In this document: piece by piece, positions 21,234 through 29,082 of the stretch
How the letters are laid out: each line of letters starts with the position of its first letter
Numbering within the stretch: position 1 is the first letter of the stretch
IMG/VR virus record: IMGVR_UViG_3300045970_001348
Span: 1-44,838 of that record
Origin: a virus
Direction: 5' to 3' (one strand)
Length of the DNA: 44,838 nt
Program-made: the position numbers and the translations under genes
The notes under the pieces: generated by a model
The model's input: only the letters and a program-made list of their open reading frames with translations
Told to the model about the DNA's origin: nothing
Databases searched by the model: none

Positions 21234-21581
21234 ATGAGCACCGTTTCCTACTTCAACATCGCGACCGGCAACAGCCGCAGCCTTGTGATCGCCTGGTCAG
21301 CAATGGCCAACGGTGACGATGGGCAGCCGATGCCCCACTCGGCCTACACCGACAAGAGCGTGCAGGTCAGCGGCACCTTCGGCGTGGGCGGGTCGTTGCG
21401 CCTGGAGGGCAGCAACAACGGCACCGATTGGGCCCCGCTGTCCGACCCACAGGGCGGCTCGCTGGACATCGTCTCGGCCAAGATCAAGCAGGTCGTCGAG
21501 GCCACGCGATTCATCCGCCCGCGAGTCACCGGCGGTGACGGCACAACGTCGCTTGCAGTTCACCTCTACGTCAAGGAATAA
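21234..21581 (+). CDS. Beta-rich virion-type protein (115 aa)
   Basis: Starts MSTVSYFNIATGNSRSLVIA; contains GTFGVGGSLRLEGSNNGTDW and RFIRPRVTGGDGTTSLAVHL, the pattern of an immunoglobulin or BIG-type small domain seen in decoration and tail proteins. GAGGAA precedes the ATG. It opens a run of structural-looking genes between portal and capsid. No firm family. Confidence 0.65.
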   Translation: MSTVSYFNIATGNSRSLVIAWSAMANGDDGQPMPHSAYTDKSVQVSGTFGVGGSLRLEGSNNGTDWAPLSDPQGGSLDIVSAKIKQVVEATRFIRPRVTGGDGTTSLAVHLYVKE

Positions 21582-21584
21582 GCC

Positions 21585-22061
21585 ATGAGCAACCGATTCA
21601 TCGAGGCCGCCGCCGAGGCCCGCCGCATGCTGGTGGGCTTTGCCGCCATCGCCACAGTCTCCGAGGTGCTCGCCGACGCGGGCAGCGTGATCCAGGCGCA
21701 GACCGAGGCCGAGCAAGCGCTGGCCAAGCTGCAGGCCGACATCACCACCGCCAAGGACGAGCTCGCCGTGGCCAGCCAGGCCAAGGTCGTGGTGGACGCT
21801 TCTGCTGCTGAGACCCGCGCCCTGGCCCTCACCGCCTACGACCACGCCAGCAGCGAGGCCGCCCGCATCCTGGCCCAAGCCAACGCCGACGCGCAGTCCA
21901 TCGTGGCCGATGCCAACGCCAGGGCCGGCGCTGCTCTGGACAACGCCGGCGTCGAGGTGGCCGAGCTGACCCAGCAGCGCAACAACCTGGCCGATGAGGT
22001 CGGGCGCCTGACTGCGGCGCTGGACAAGCTCAAGGCCGCCGCCGCGGCACTGGCCGGCTGA
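21585..22061 (+). CDS. Coiled-coil protein (158 aa)
   Basis: Almost wholly helical with long Ala-, Glu- and Gln-rich heptads (QTEAEQALAKLQADITTAKD, then later NADAQSIVADANARAG and QQRNNLADEVGRLTAALDKL). The N-terminus (MSNRFIEAAAEARRMLVGFA) is slightly hydrophobic. Four bases follow the previous stop. It might be an assembly or fibre-linking protein; the true scaffold is more likely the gene at 26131. Confidence 0.65.
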   Translation: MSNRFIEAAAEARRMLVGFAAIATVSEVLADAGSVIQAQTEAEQALAKLQADITTAKDELAVASQAKVVVDASAAETRALALTAYDHASSEAARILAQANADAQSIVADANARAGAALDNAGVEVAELTQQRNNLADEVGRLTAALDKLKAAAAALAG

Positions 22062-22062
22062 G

Positions 22063-22452
22063 ATGACCACGGGCTACGACGTCGCTACGCGCAACGCGCA
22101 GCTCGATGCGCTCACCACGCGAGTGGGCGCTGCGGGCAAGCTGCAGATCTACGACGGCACCAGACCCGCCACCGGCGGCGCGGCCACCGTGAAGCTGGCC
22201 GAGTTCACGCTGGGCTCGCCGTTCTCGGGGGCTGCCGCCGCTGCGGTGCTGTCGCCCACGCTGCCGGCCAACGTAAGCGGCCTGGCGGCGGGCACCGCGA
22301 CGTGGTTCCGAGTCACCGACTCAGCGGGCAACCAGCGAATCGACGGCAGCGCCGGCACGTCTGGCACCGACCTGATCCTGAACACCGCCACGGTGAGCAT
22401 CGGCGTCACGGTGTCGGTGACTGCCTGGACGATCACACGGGGTAATCCGTAA
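22063..22452 (+). CDS. Virion-type beta protein (129 aa)
   Basis: Segments KLQIYDGTRPATGGAATVKL and ATWFRVTDSAGNQRIDGSAG with GTDLILNTATVSIGVTVSVT recall a common phage structural family in which an 'IYDGT(R)PA' motif opens the domain. Probably a tail or capsid surface protein. Starts after the previous stop with no gap and its own stop overlaps the next ATG. Confidence 0.65.
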   Translation: MTTGYDVATRNAQLDALTTRVGAAGKLQIYDGTRPATGGAATVKLAEFTLGSPFSGAAAAAVLSPTLPANVSGLAAGTATWFRVTDSAGNQRIDGSAGTSGTDLILNTATVSIGVTVSVTAWTITRGNP

Positions 22453-23123
22453 TGGCAGCCAAAACCGACCAGGTCGTCATCCTGCCGCTGGACACCGGCA
22501 ACACCGGGAAGAAGATCCGCACCAAAGAATCGGTGGTCGGAGCCAACACGGTGGAGGAATACTTCTTCATCCCCAGCACAGAGCGCGATGTCACGGGCCA
22601 GTACAAGTTCGTGATCCCCGCGCAGGCCATTCCGACAGCGGTGCACACCGGAACAACCACCGGGTTCATGTTCCTCATCAACCCGCTCACCAGCACGGTC
22701 AAGCTGGCTGTTGACCGGATCACGCTCAAGCACAACTTCTCCACCACGCTTGCCGTTGACCTGATCGCGCCGCTCATCAACATCAACCGCATTAGCTTCA
22801 CCGGAACGCTGTCGGCAACGGTCACTGCGCCTGCCAAACGCAAGACCGCTGACGCAGCCGCCCAGGGCCTGATCGCCACAGCATCAACTGGGCTGACCGT
22901 GACCAACGTCGCAGCGGTCTGGGGCTGCGTCGGAAACACGATGGACCTCCTGACAGGCGGCGGCGGCCACTGGTCTGCGCAGACCGACGAGTGGAACCCA
23001 CGAGACGAAGACGATGAGCTTGTCCTGACCGCGGGGGAGGGCATCGTGGTCTGGTCAACCTTTGCCGTGACGACAGCCAACCGCAAGCTGCTCATCAACG
23101 GCGCCTGGTTCGAGTACAACTGA
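22452..23123 (+). CDS. Virion-type protein (223 aa), unknown
   Basis: No family recognised. A beta-rich, Thr-rich protein with a long run of short strands (TTTGFMFLINPLTSTVKLAV; FSTTLAVDLIAPLININRIS) and a C-terminal part with GGGGHWSAQTDEWNPRDED, ending NGAWFEYN. The sequence is like fibre or adhesin heads that display a surface. The ATG overlaps the previous TAA. Confidence 0.6.
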   Translation: MAAKTDQVVILPLDTGNTGKKIRTKESVVGANTVEEYFFIPSTERDVTGQYKFVIPAQAIPTAVHTGTTTGFMFLINPLTSTVKLAVDRITLKHNFSTTLAVDLIAPLININRISFTGTLSATVTAPAKRKTADAAAQGLIATASTGLTVTNVAAVWGCVGNTMDLLTGGGGHWSAQTDEWNPRDEDDELVLTAGEGIVVWSTFAVTTANRKLLINGAWFEYN

Positions 23124-23124
23124 C

Positions 23125-23949
23125 ATGGCCTTCACGCTCGTCGATGGCGTTGTCCTGCTGGATGGGTTTGCAACCCCAGCCACACCCGGGACGTTCGCCC
23201 TCGTCGATGGTGTCGAGCACCAGGCTTTCGCAGCCCCCGCCGCAGCCAGCTCGCAGCCAGTGGACGCAGCGCTGCTTCTCACGGCATGGACGGCCGGCGC
23301 ACCGGTGGCGGTATCGGAGGCCCTGGCCTGGACCGAAGCGGATGACCTGTCGGCCATTGCTGCTGCGCTGCGCGCATCTGGCGCGCTGGCCTGGACCGAG
23401 GCTGACGACGTGTCGGCGGTGGTCGCTGCGTTGCGGGCATCCGGCTCTCTGGCGTGGGCCGAGGCCGACGACATCTCCGCGCTGGCGGGCACCATCGCCT
23501 CGCTCACTGTGTCCGGTGCTCTGGCCTGGACCGAGGCCAGCGATACCTCGAGCATCGTGGCGGCCCTGCGCGCGTCCAGCTCGCTGGCGTGGATCGAGGC
23601 CGACGACGTGTCCGCGCTGGCCGGCACGCTGACGGCATCCCTCACCGGCAGCCTGGCCTGGACCGAGGCCAACGACGTGTCGGCGATCGCCGCGGCGTCC
23701 CTGGTGTCCGCGGCCCTGGCCTGGCTGGAAGCAGACGACAGCGGGACCATGACCGCATCGGCGGCCGTTGCTGCAGCGCTGGGGTGGACCGAGGCCAACG
23801 ACGCCGCTGCGCTGACGGGTGGCGTCTTCACGCCGGCCTCGGCCTCGCTGGCGTGGCTCGAGGCCGACGACGTGTCGCAGATCAGCACCTACGTCGGGGA
23901 CCCGCCAGTAGGCGGCTTCGACCCGCGCCGCCGGCGCCGAATGAACTAG
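23125..23949 (+). CDS. Tandem-repeat protein with nine LAWTEADD-type repeats
   Basis: 274 aa. After a short lead with 'FALVDGVEHQAF'-like phrases, nine imperfect copies of (S/A)LAWxEAxDxSxx follow, spaced 20-28 residues apart from about 65 to 258. Inter-repeat parts are short A/S/L strands such as AALRASG. The tail is PPVGGFDPRRRRRMN. The layout suggests a beta-solenoid or stacked-strand fibre. It sits among tail or decoration genes upstream of the C1q-like and GH5-like proteins. Confidence 0.7.
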   Translation: MAFTLVDGVVLLDGFATPATPGTFALVDGVEHQAFAAPAAASSQPVDAALLLTAWTAGAPVAVSEALAWTEADDLSAIAAALRASGALAWTEADDVSAVVAALRASGSLAWAEADDISALAGTIASLTVSGALAWTEASDTSSIVAALRASSSLAWIEADDVSALAGTLTASLTGSLAWTEANDVSAIAAASLVSAALAWLEADDSGTMTASAAVAAALGWTEANDAAALTGGVFTPASASLAWLEADDVSQISTYVGDPPVGGFDPRRRRRMN

Positions 23950-23958
23950 GGGTACACC

Positions 23959-24876
23959 ATGCTCGTCAACACCATCCAGTGCTTCGACTTCAACAGCCGG
24001 CGGATTCTATTGGGCGAGAACCTGGACGTGCTGCCGGCGATTGCCGCGCAGTGGATTGCAGATGGGAAGGCAGTTGCGGACGGGAATGGGATCCAGGACC
24101 CCTGGCCCGGCTACGTGGTGCCCCGCCTCACCGAGATACCCTACATCATCTCTGGCTACACGCTGCCCAGTTCAGGCGCGCTGACCAATTACATCGCCGG
24201 TGGGGATGCGGTGATCAACGGGGTGCGGGTTGCAAAGGGCCCCGCGAGCATCACGCTTCCGGCCAGCAAGGACAACTACATCGACCTGACGGACCTCGGC
24301 GCGATCGTCGTTTCAAGTGTCGCCAATGGAACCACCAGCGGCGCCGGCATCTTCAGGGCCCCTAATTCGGTTCGGCTGGGCAAGGTGGTCACCGGCGTAA
24401 GCACCATTACCAGTGCCACGATGTCTGGCAAAGACTTCAACAACGATTGCATGGGTAACCTGCACGGCATGCCAGCCTGCATCCTCAACGGGGGGAACTT
24501 CCAGGCTTATCAAGCGCTGACAGCGGTCAGCTTTGTGTCGTCCGAAGAGATCTACGACAACGCGCAGATGCACTCGCTGACCGTTAGCCCATCCCGCGTC
24601 ACGGTACCAGTGCCGGGCCTGTATGAAGTCAAGGCGCGGGTCTTCAACTCGGCGGGCTACCTGGACACTTCCTTGTCGATCTACCGGAACGGATCGGTGG
24701 CCAGCGGCGGCGTCAACCGACTTACCGCCGCGACCGGGATCATCTTTTCGGTCGGCCACACGCTGGATATGCCGCTGGCGGCCAATGACTACCTCGAAGC
24801 CTACGTGAGCAGCACGCAGGTCGGCCAGTCCATCGCGGGCGCATTCTTCAGCGTCTTCAAGAAAGGGGCCTTCTGA
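23959..24876 (+). CDS. Tail-type protein with C1q/TNF-like head domain
   Basis: 305 aa. The N-terminal 65 residues could be an attachment part. The middle is rich in Gly/Ser/Thr (GYTLPSSGALTNYIAGGDAV). Residues about 185-303 are a C1q-like jelly roll: ALTAVSFVSSEEIYDNA, VPVPGLYEVKARVFNS, SIYRNGSVASGG, TLDMPLAANDYLEAYV, GAFFSVFKKG. Such heads form trimers and bind carbohydrate. GGGG precedes the start. Its stop overlaps the GH5-like gene, so the two probably work together in host adsorption. Confidence 0.75.
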   Translation: MLVNTIQCFDFNSRRILLGENLDVLPAIAAQWIADGKAVADGNGIQDPWPGYVVPRLTEIPYIISGYTLPSSGALTNYIAGGDAVINGVRVAKGPASITLPASKDNYIDLTDLGAIVVSSVANGTTSGAGIFRAPNSVRLGKVVTGVSTITSATMSGKDFNNDCMGNLHGMPACILNGGNFQAYQALTAVSFVSSEEIYDNAQMHSLTVSPSRVTVPVPGLYEVKARVFNSAGYLDTSLSIYRNGSVASGGVNRLTAATGIIFSVGHTLDMPLAANDYLEAYVSSTQVGQSIAGAFFSVFKKGAF

Positions 24877-25835
24877 TGGCCAACATTCTCTTCCCGGCCG
24901 GAAAGAAGATATACGGGGCCAACATTGTCCCGACCCCCACCAACGTGAACGCGAGCGGCGGCGGGCACGCATGGTCACAGTTGCAATTGACATGGGACTG
25001 GACCGGATGGGTCAAGCCACAGATCGACAGTCTGGTTGCGGCTGGGTGCAACACCTTCCGCATCATGGGCTGCCCTTACGGCATTGCGGGCGGGCAATTC
25101 AGTCAGGCGGCGCACGATGCAAACATCATGCAGGTTGCCAATTACTGCCAGAGCATCGGCGTTTATTTCTACTACGCCACGCCCATCGACAGCGACACCC
25201 AGAGCACGGGCGTTTATCCAATGTCGGTGATGGCACCGATATTTGCTGAAACACTGAAGAAGCTACAAGCCCTGTCATGCGTCATCGGGGTGGACGTGCT
25301 GCAGGAGGCAAACGGCAATGGGAGTCCGTTCTTCAACAACGCCACGCTGCTGGACCTCTACGGTCGAATCAAGCGTCTAAACGTGACGTTGCCCCTGACC
25401 TATTCGACCAACGAGGTCGTGACCTCTGGTGGCGGGTCCAGCGGGTGGCTCACCGCAATTGCCTCCTCATTGGACTTCCTCGATTTCCACGTCTACTACA
25501 CCCCGAGCGACATCAACACGTTCAGCTATTTCACGTCGACCTTCCCCGACAAGGAGATCGTGATCGGTGAATTCGGCTTTAACCAGGGCAGCGGCACCAG
25601 CGACCAGATTCGGTCGAACATGGTGCAAGTGCTCAACACTGCGAATAGCCCGGCTCCGCAAATCCGCGGCGCGCTGGTGTGGGCGGCCACTGATCAGGAC
25701 GACGTCGGCCACGGCGGAACGGCCAATATGTGGGGCATGACGACGGCGGAATTCGTTCCCCGCAACGACCTGCTCAACCTCATCCGCGGCTATTCCGGCG
25801 GCAGCCTGGCCAAGAGCCTGGCAGGACATCGGTGA
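24876..25835 (+). CDS. GH5-like glycoside hydrolase (probable tail depolymerase)
   Basis: 319 aa. TIM-barrel glycosidase pattern: NTFRIMGCPYG near the start, candidate acid E144 in DVLQEANG, H205 and Y207 in LDFHVYY, candidate nucleophile E232 in IVIGEFGF, and W269 in ALVWAATDQ. These order and spacings match clan GH-A, closest to GH5/cellulase-like proteins. No signal peptide is seen. A free-standing hydrolase beside the C1q-like protein suggests degradation of a host surface polysaccharide. Sequence similarity to GH5 is moderate, so substrate is open. Confidence 0.78.
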   Translation: MANILFPAGKKIYGANIVPTPTNVNASGGGHAWSQLQLTWDWTGWVKPQIDSLVAAGCNTFRIMGCPYGIAGGQFSQAAHDANIMQVANYCQSIGVYFYYATPIDSDTQSTGVYPMSVMAPIFAETLKKLQALSCVIGVDVLQEANGNGSPFFNNATLLDLYGRIKRLNVTLPLTYSTNEVVTSGGGSSGWLTAIASSLDFLDFHVYYTPSDINTFSYFTSTFPDKEIVIGEFGFNQGSGTSDQIRSNMVQVLNTANSPAPQIRGALVWAATDQDDVGHGGTANMWGMTTAEFVPRNDLLNLIRGYSGGSLAKSLAGHR

Positions 25836-26134
25836 CCCCCCGCCAACGCCGCGAGCAGAACGCATCCGACTGGAAGGCGCAGATGGCCACGCCCGATGGG
25901 CGCCGCGTCATCTGGGCCATCCTGTCGCGCGCCGGCCTCTTCCGGTCGAACTACGCCGTCGTGCCCGATCCCGGCGTCCACCTGGCCATCGGCGAGGGCG
26001 AACGCAACGTTGGCCTGTTCGTGCTGGACGAACTCAACACCCACGCGCCGGGCGCCTTCGCACGCATGCTGACCGAGGTCCAGGCCAAAAGTACGCATAG
26101 CACCGATTCCGCCGCCGACACTGCCGAGCAATGA
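25832..26134 (+). CDS. Small phage protein upstream of scaffold and capsid (100 aa)
   Basis: The central GRRVIWAILSRAGLFRSNYA and GEGERNVGLFVLDEL match a small family encoded next to podovirus scaffold and capsid genes (family knowledge); the role is unknown. GTG start overlaps the GH5-like stop (GTGA). The tail (KSTHSTDSAADTAEQ) contains the coding for the second AGTACGCATA copy. Confidence 0.75.
   Translation: MTPRQRREQNASDWKAQMATPDGRRVIWAILSRAGLFRSNYAVVPDPGVHLAIGEGERNVGLFVLDELNTHAPGAFARMLTEVQAKSTHSTDSAADTAEQ
26090..26099 (+). promoter_or_regulatory. AGTACGCATA element, copy 2
   Basis: Exact copy in the 3' end of the 100-aa gene, 31 bp before the ATG of the scaffold gene. No hairpin is obvious after it. 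Confidence 0.5.
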
Positions 26135-26646
26135 ACACCCAAGTCGCCCCCGCAGTAGCAGCGCCCGCAGCACCGGCCGCCCCGGCCGCGCCCGTTGCGA
26201 ATGCTGCTCCCGCCGCCCCGGCCCCTGCTGGCGCTGCGGCCCCCGCGGAGCCTGCCGCCGCCGCGCCCGCAGCCCCTGCTGCAGCAGCGCCGGCCGCTCC
26301 CGCAGAGCCCGCCAAGCTGACCGTCGAAGAGTACGGCACGCAGCAGGCCGCCGAAATCGCGCGGGTCCACGCCGAGTGGAAAGCCGATATGGCCGCCGAC
26401 CCGGAGCTGGGCGGCGAGAAGCTCGACGAGAACCTGGCCAAGGCACGCGCAGTGCTCGAGGCCGCTGGCAGCCCGAAGCTGGCTGCCCTGCTCGACAAGA
26501 CCGGCCTGGGCAACCAAGTCGAATTCGTGCGCCTGTTCCTGAAGCTCGGCCCGGCGGTCCTCCCCGACCGCTTTGTGCCAGGCACCAAGGCCGCGAGCGC
26601 GCCCAAGTCGCGGGCGCAGGAAATGTTCCCCGGAATGAACCCCTGA
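26131..26646 (+). CDS. Head scaffolding protein-like, Ala/Pro-rich N-terminus
   Basis: 171 aa. Residues 6-60 are almost all A and P. The C-terminal half (WKADMAADPELGGEKLDENL, then GSPKLAALLDKTGLGNQVEF) matches the conserved core of podovirus scaffolds, with motifs ELGG and GLGN, and ends in a short basic part before MFPGMNP. It lies 14 bp ahead of the capsid gene, the usual scaffold position. It has weak ribosome sequence (CCGAGCA), so it may depend on coupling with the gene upstream. Confidence 0.8.
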   Translation: MNTQVAPAVAAPAAPAAPAAPVANAAPAAPAPAGAAAPAEPAAAAPAAPAAAAPAAPAEPAKLTVEEYGTQQAAEIARVHAEWKADMAADPELGGEKLDENLAKARAVLEAAGSPKLAALLDKTGLGNQVEFVRLFLKLGPAVLPDRFVPGTKAASAPKSRAQEMFPGMNP

Positions 26647-26660
26647 AGAAGGAATAGAAC

Positions 26661-27680
26661 ATGGCAACCCTCACCGCAGGCCAACTGACGCTGGCCGATC
26701 TCAGCAAGCGCATGTCGCCGGACGGCAAGATCGACCCGGTGGCCGAGCTGCTGAGTCAGCAAAACGAAATGCTCGAGGACGTGGTCGTCGTCGAGGCCAA
26801 CCAGGCCACGAGCCACGTCGTCGGGATCCGCACGGGCCTGCCCGCGGTCTACTGGCGCGCGCTGAACCAGGGCGTGCCGCCCAGCAAGTCGACCACCGCA
26901 CAGGCGGTCGAAACGATCGGCATGCTGGAGGCACGCTCGCACATTGATGCGAAGCTGCTGGCTCTGAGCGGCAACAGCGCCGCCTTCCGCCTGTCCGAAG
27001 ACAGCCCGTTCATCGAGGCGATGAGCCAGGAAATGTGCGGCAAGTTCTTCAACGGCAACGTCGGCGTCGACCTCAAGTCCTTCAGCGGCCTGGCCACACG
27101 GTACAGCGCGACGACCGCCGGCAACGGGAACAACATCATCCTGGGTGGTGGCTCCGGTTCCGACAACTCGTCGGTCTACCTGGTCGTCTGGGGTGAGCAG
27201 ACCGTCTTCGCGACCTTCCCCCGCGGCAGCCGCGCTGGCCTGGTGCAGAAGGACCTCGGCGAAGAGTCGGTGCAGGACGCATCCGGCGGTTGGTATCAGG
27301 CGGCCCGGTCGCTGTACCAGTGGGATGCCGGCCTGGTCGTCAAGGACTGGCGCTATGTGGTCCGCATCCCCAACATCGACGTGTCCGACTGGATCGGCGT
27401 GACGGGCACGCAGGCCACCACCGCGGCCACCAACCTGATCAAGCTGCTGATGCGCGCCATCGCCCGTGTCCCAAATCTGAGCATGGGCCGCCCGGCCTTC
27501 TACGCCAACCGCTCGATCAAGGAAGGTCTGATGATCCAGGCCCTGGAGAAGTCCAGCCAGGCCCTGGGCATCAAGCCCGCGATGACCCAGTTCGGCCAGA
27601 GCATCCAGCAGCTCGAGTTCATGGGCATCCCGATGCGAACCGTGGACCAGCTCGGCATCGCCGAGTCGCTCGTCGCTTAA
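26661..27680 (+). CDS. Major capsid protein (BPP-1-like)
   Basis: 339 aa. MATLTAGQLTLADLSKRMSP is the N-arm opening; LSQQNEMLEDVVVVEAN, RTGLPAVYWRALNQGVPPSK and AFRLSEDSPFIEAMSQ follow the HK97-fold capsid of BPP-1-like podoviruses. The length is right (about 330-340 aa). AAGGAA precedes the ATG, a good ribosome site suiting a high-copy product. Followed directly by the cement protein gene. Confidence 0.93.
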   Translation: MATLTAGQLTLADLSKRMSPDGKIDPVAELLSQQNEMLEDVVVVEANQATSHVVGIRTGLPAVYWRALNQGVPPSKSTTAQAVETIGMLEARSHIDAKLLALSGNSAAFRLSEDSPFIEAMSQEMCGKFFNGNVGVDLKSFSGLATRYSATTAGNGNNIILGGGSGSDNSSVYLVVWGEQTVFATFPRGSRAGLVQKDLGEESVQDASGGWYQAARSLYQWDAGLVVKDWRYVVRIPNIDVSDWIGVTGTQATTAATNLIKLLMRAIARVPNLSMGRPAFYANRSIKEGLMIQALEKSSQALGIKPAMTQFGQSIQQLEFMGIPMRTVDQLGIAESLVA

Positions 27681-27706
27681 GCCGCAGCAACCGCCAAGGA
27701 CACACC

Positions 27707-28159
27707 ATGATCACCGACGCATTCCTGCAACTGTCCAGCGCGCAGGCGGTCACCGCCACCGCGGTGTCGACCAACACCATCGACCTGAGTCAGGCCCGCG
27801 ACATCGGGCCCGGCCAGGACATGTACGTGCACTTCACGGTCGACGTGGCGGCCACCGCTGCCGGCGCCGCGACGGTCAACTTCCAGGTCATCAGCAGCGC
27901 CGCGGCGGCGTTGACGTCCCCCACGATCTTGGTCCAGAGTGATGCCATCGGCAAGGCCGAACTGACCGCCGGTCGCCGGCCCATCACGCTGGAGATCCCG
28001 GCGACGGTGCTCGCAGCGCAGCCCATCGGTCAGCGCTACCTAGGCGTGCAGTACACGGTGGGCACCGGGCCGCTTACCGCGGGATCGTTCTCTGCTGTCC
28101 TGACCGACGCCAAGGTCGATTCCGGCAAGAACTACCCGAGCGGCTTCACGGTCGCCTGA
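27707..28159 (+). CDS. Capsid cement protein (Bbp16-like)
   Basis: 150 aa. LQLSSAQAVTATAVSTNTID, then LSQARDIGPGQDMYVHFTVD and GAATVNFQVISS follow the layout of BPP-1 Bbp16, the jelly-roll cement protein that stabilises the capsid. AAGGA lies 6 bp before the ATG. Position immediately after the capsid gene agrees. Confidence 0.85.
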   Translation: MITDAFLQLSSAQAVTATAVSTNTIDLSQARDIGPGQDMYVHFTVDVAATAAGAATVNFQVISSAAAALTSPTILVQSDAIGKAELTAGRRPITLEIPATVLAAQPIGQRYLGVQYTVGTGPLTAGSFSAVLTDAKVDSGKNYPSGFTVA

Positions 28160-28161
28160 CC

Positions 28162-28359
28162 ATGCCCCGCTACCTCGCGATGGTCGACATGTGGGTCTCG
28201 CACGAGAGCCGGCTCGTCAAGGCCGGCACCGAATTCGAGACCGTGTTTCCGCTGGCCCAGAACGGCCAGCCGATGCGACTGGGGGCCAACCTGCAACTGG
28301 TCAAGGCCGACGCGAAGAAGGGCCCCTTCAAGCCCGACAAGGAACCGGACATCGCCTGA
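28162..28359 (+). CDS. Small phage protein after the cement gene (65 aa)
   Basis: MWVSHESRLVKAGTEFETVF and GQPMRLGANLQLVKAD suggest a small beta protein, basic at the end (KKGPFKPDKEPDIA). Two bases after the previous stop. Size and place match short proteins behind the cement gene in relatives. No function known. Confidence 0.65.
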   Translation: MPRYLAMVDMWVSHESRLVKAGTEFETVFPLAQNGQPMRLGANLQLVKADAKKGPFKPDKEPDIA

Positions 28360-28380
28360 TCGGCGAGCGCCACACCATCC

Positions 28381-28403
28381 ACCGGGCGCCACGAGCGCCC
28401 GGT
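28381..28403 (+). repeat. Strong hairpin between head and tail modules
   Basis: ACCGGGCGC-CACGA-GCGCCCGGT, a perfect 9-bp GC-rich stem with a 5-nt loop, 19 bp before the tail tube gene. No T-run follows, so it is more likely a pausing, processing or partial termination site that could tune head versus tail expression. Confidence 0.6.
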
Positions 28404-28422
28404 CCTACATCAGGGGGACGAC

Positions 28423-29082
28423 TTGGCATCCGCGATCGACATCTGCAACCTGGCCCTGGCCAACCTCGGAGACGCTGCGGACGTGGCCAGCCTGGATGAA
28501 GGCAGCGCCCAGGCCAGCCTGTGCGCGCGCTTTTACCCCATCGCGCGCAACGAGATCCTGGCCCTTCACGACTGGTCGTTCTCGGTGCGCCGCACCGCGC
28601 TGTCCGAGGTGGTGAACACCGCATCGACCTGGACCTACGCCTACGCATTGCCCTCCGACATGCTGCGGGCCATCGCGGTCATCGACCCCACGGTCGGCGA
28701 CGACGACAGCACGGCGCTGGCCGGCACTCCGGTGGCGATCAGTCCCCAGCCATACAAGATCGAGTCGGCAGCCGACGGCGCGTCACTGCTCTACACCAAC
28801 GTCGTCGGCGCGGTTCTGCGCCACACGGTCTTGGTGATCGACACCGGCCGGTATCCGCCCCCGCTGGTGACCGCGATGGCCGCCGGGCTGAGTGGATTCC
28901 TGGCTGGCCCCATCATCAAAGGCGACACCGGCGCGGCGGCGGCCCAGCGCTGGCGCGCGATCGCCTACGGTCGCGACGGTAGGGGCGGCCTATTCGGCCA
29001 GGCAGTGACATTCGACGCCAACCAGCAAAGCGTCAACACCTACCGCTCGGGCCACCCGGTGGCCTGGCTGACGGCACGCTGA
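28423..29082 (+). CDS. Tail tubular protein A-like (T7 gp11-type)
   Basis: 219 aa, TTG start supported by AGGGGGA 5-8 bp upstream. ASAIDICNLALANLGDAADV with ARFYPIARNEILALHDWSFS are the signature opening of tail tubular A proteins; YALPSDMLRAIAVID and a C-terminal FDANQQSVNTYRSGHP follow. It forms the ring joining portal and nozzle. Its stop overlaps the next ATG. Confidence 0.9.
   Translation: MASAIDICNLALANLGDAADVASLDEGSAQASLCARFYPIARNEILALHDWSFSVRRTALSEVVNTASTWTYAYALPSDMLRAIAVIDPTVGDDDSTALAGTPVAISPQPYKIESAADGASLLYTNVVGAVLRHTVLVIDTGRYPPPLVTAMAAGLSGFLAGPIIKGDTGAAAAQRWRAIAYGRDGRGGLFGQAVTFDANQQSVNTYRSGHPVAWLTAR

Noticed and set aside
23454-24365. 303-aa frame overlapping the repeat gene and C1q-like gene
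   Set aside because: Frame-shifted reading of repeats (Gly/Arg/His-rich); both overlapping genes have better starts and motifs.
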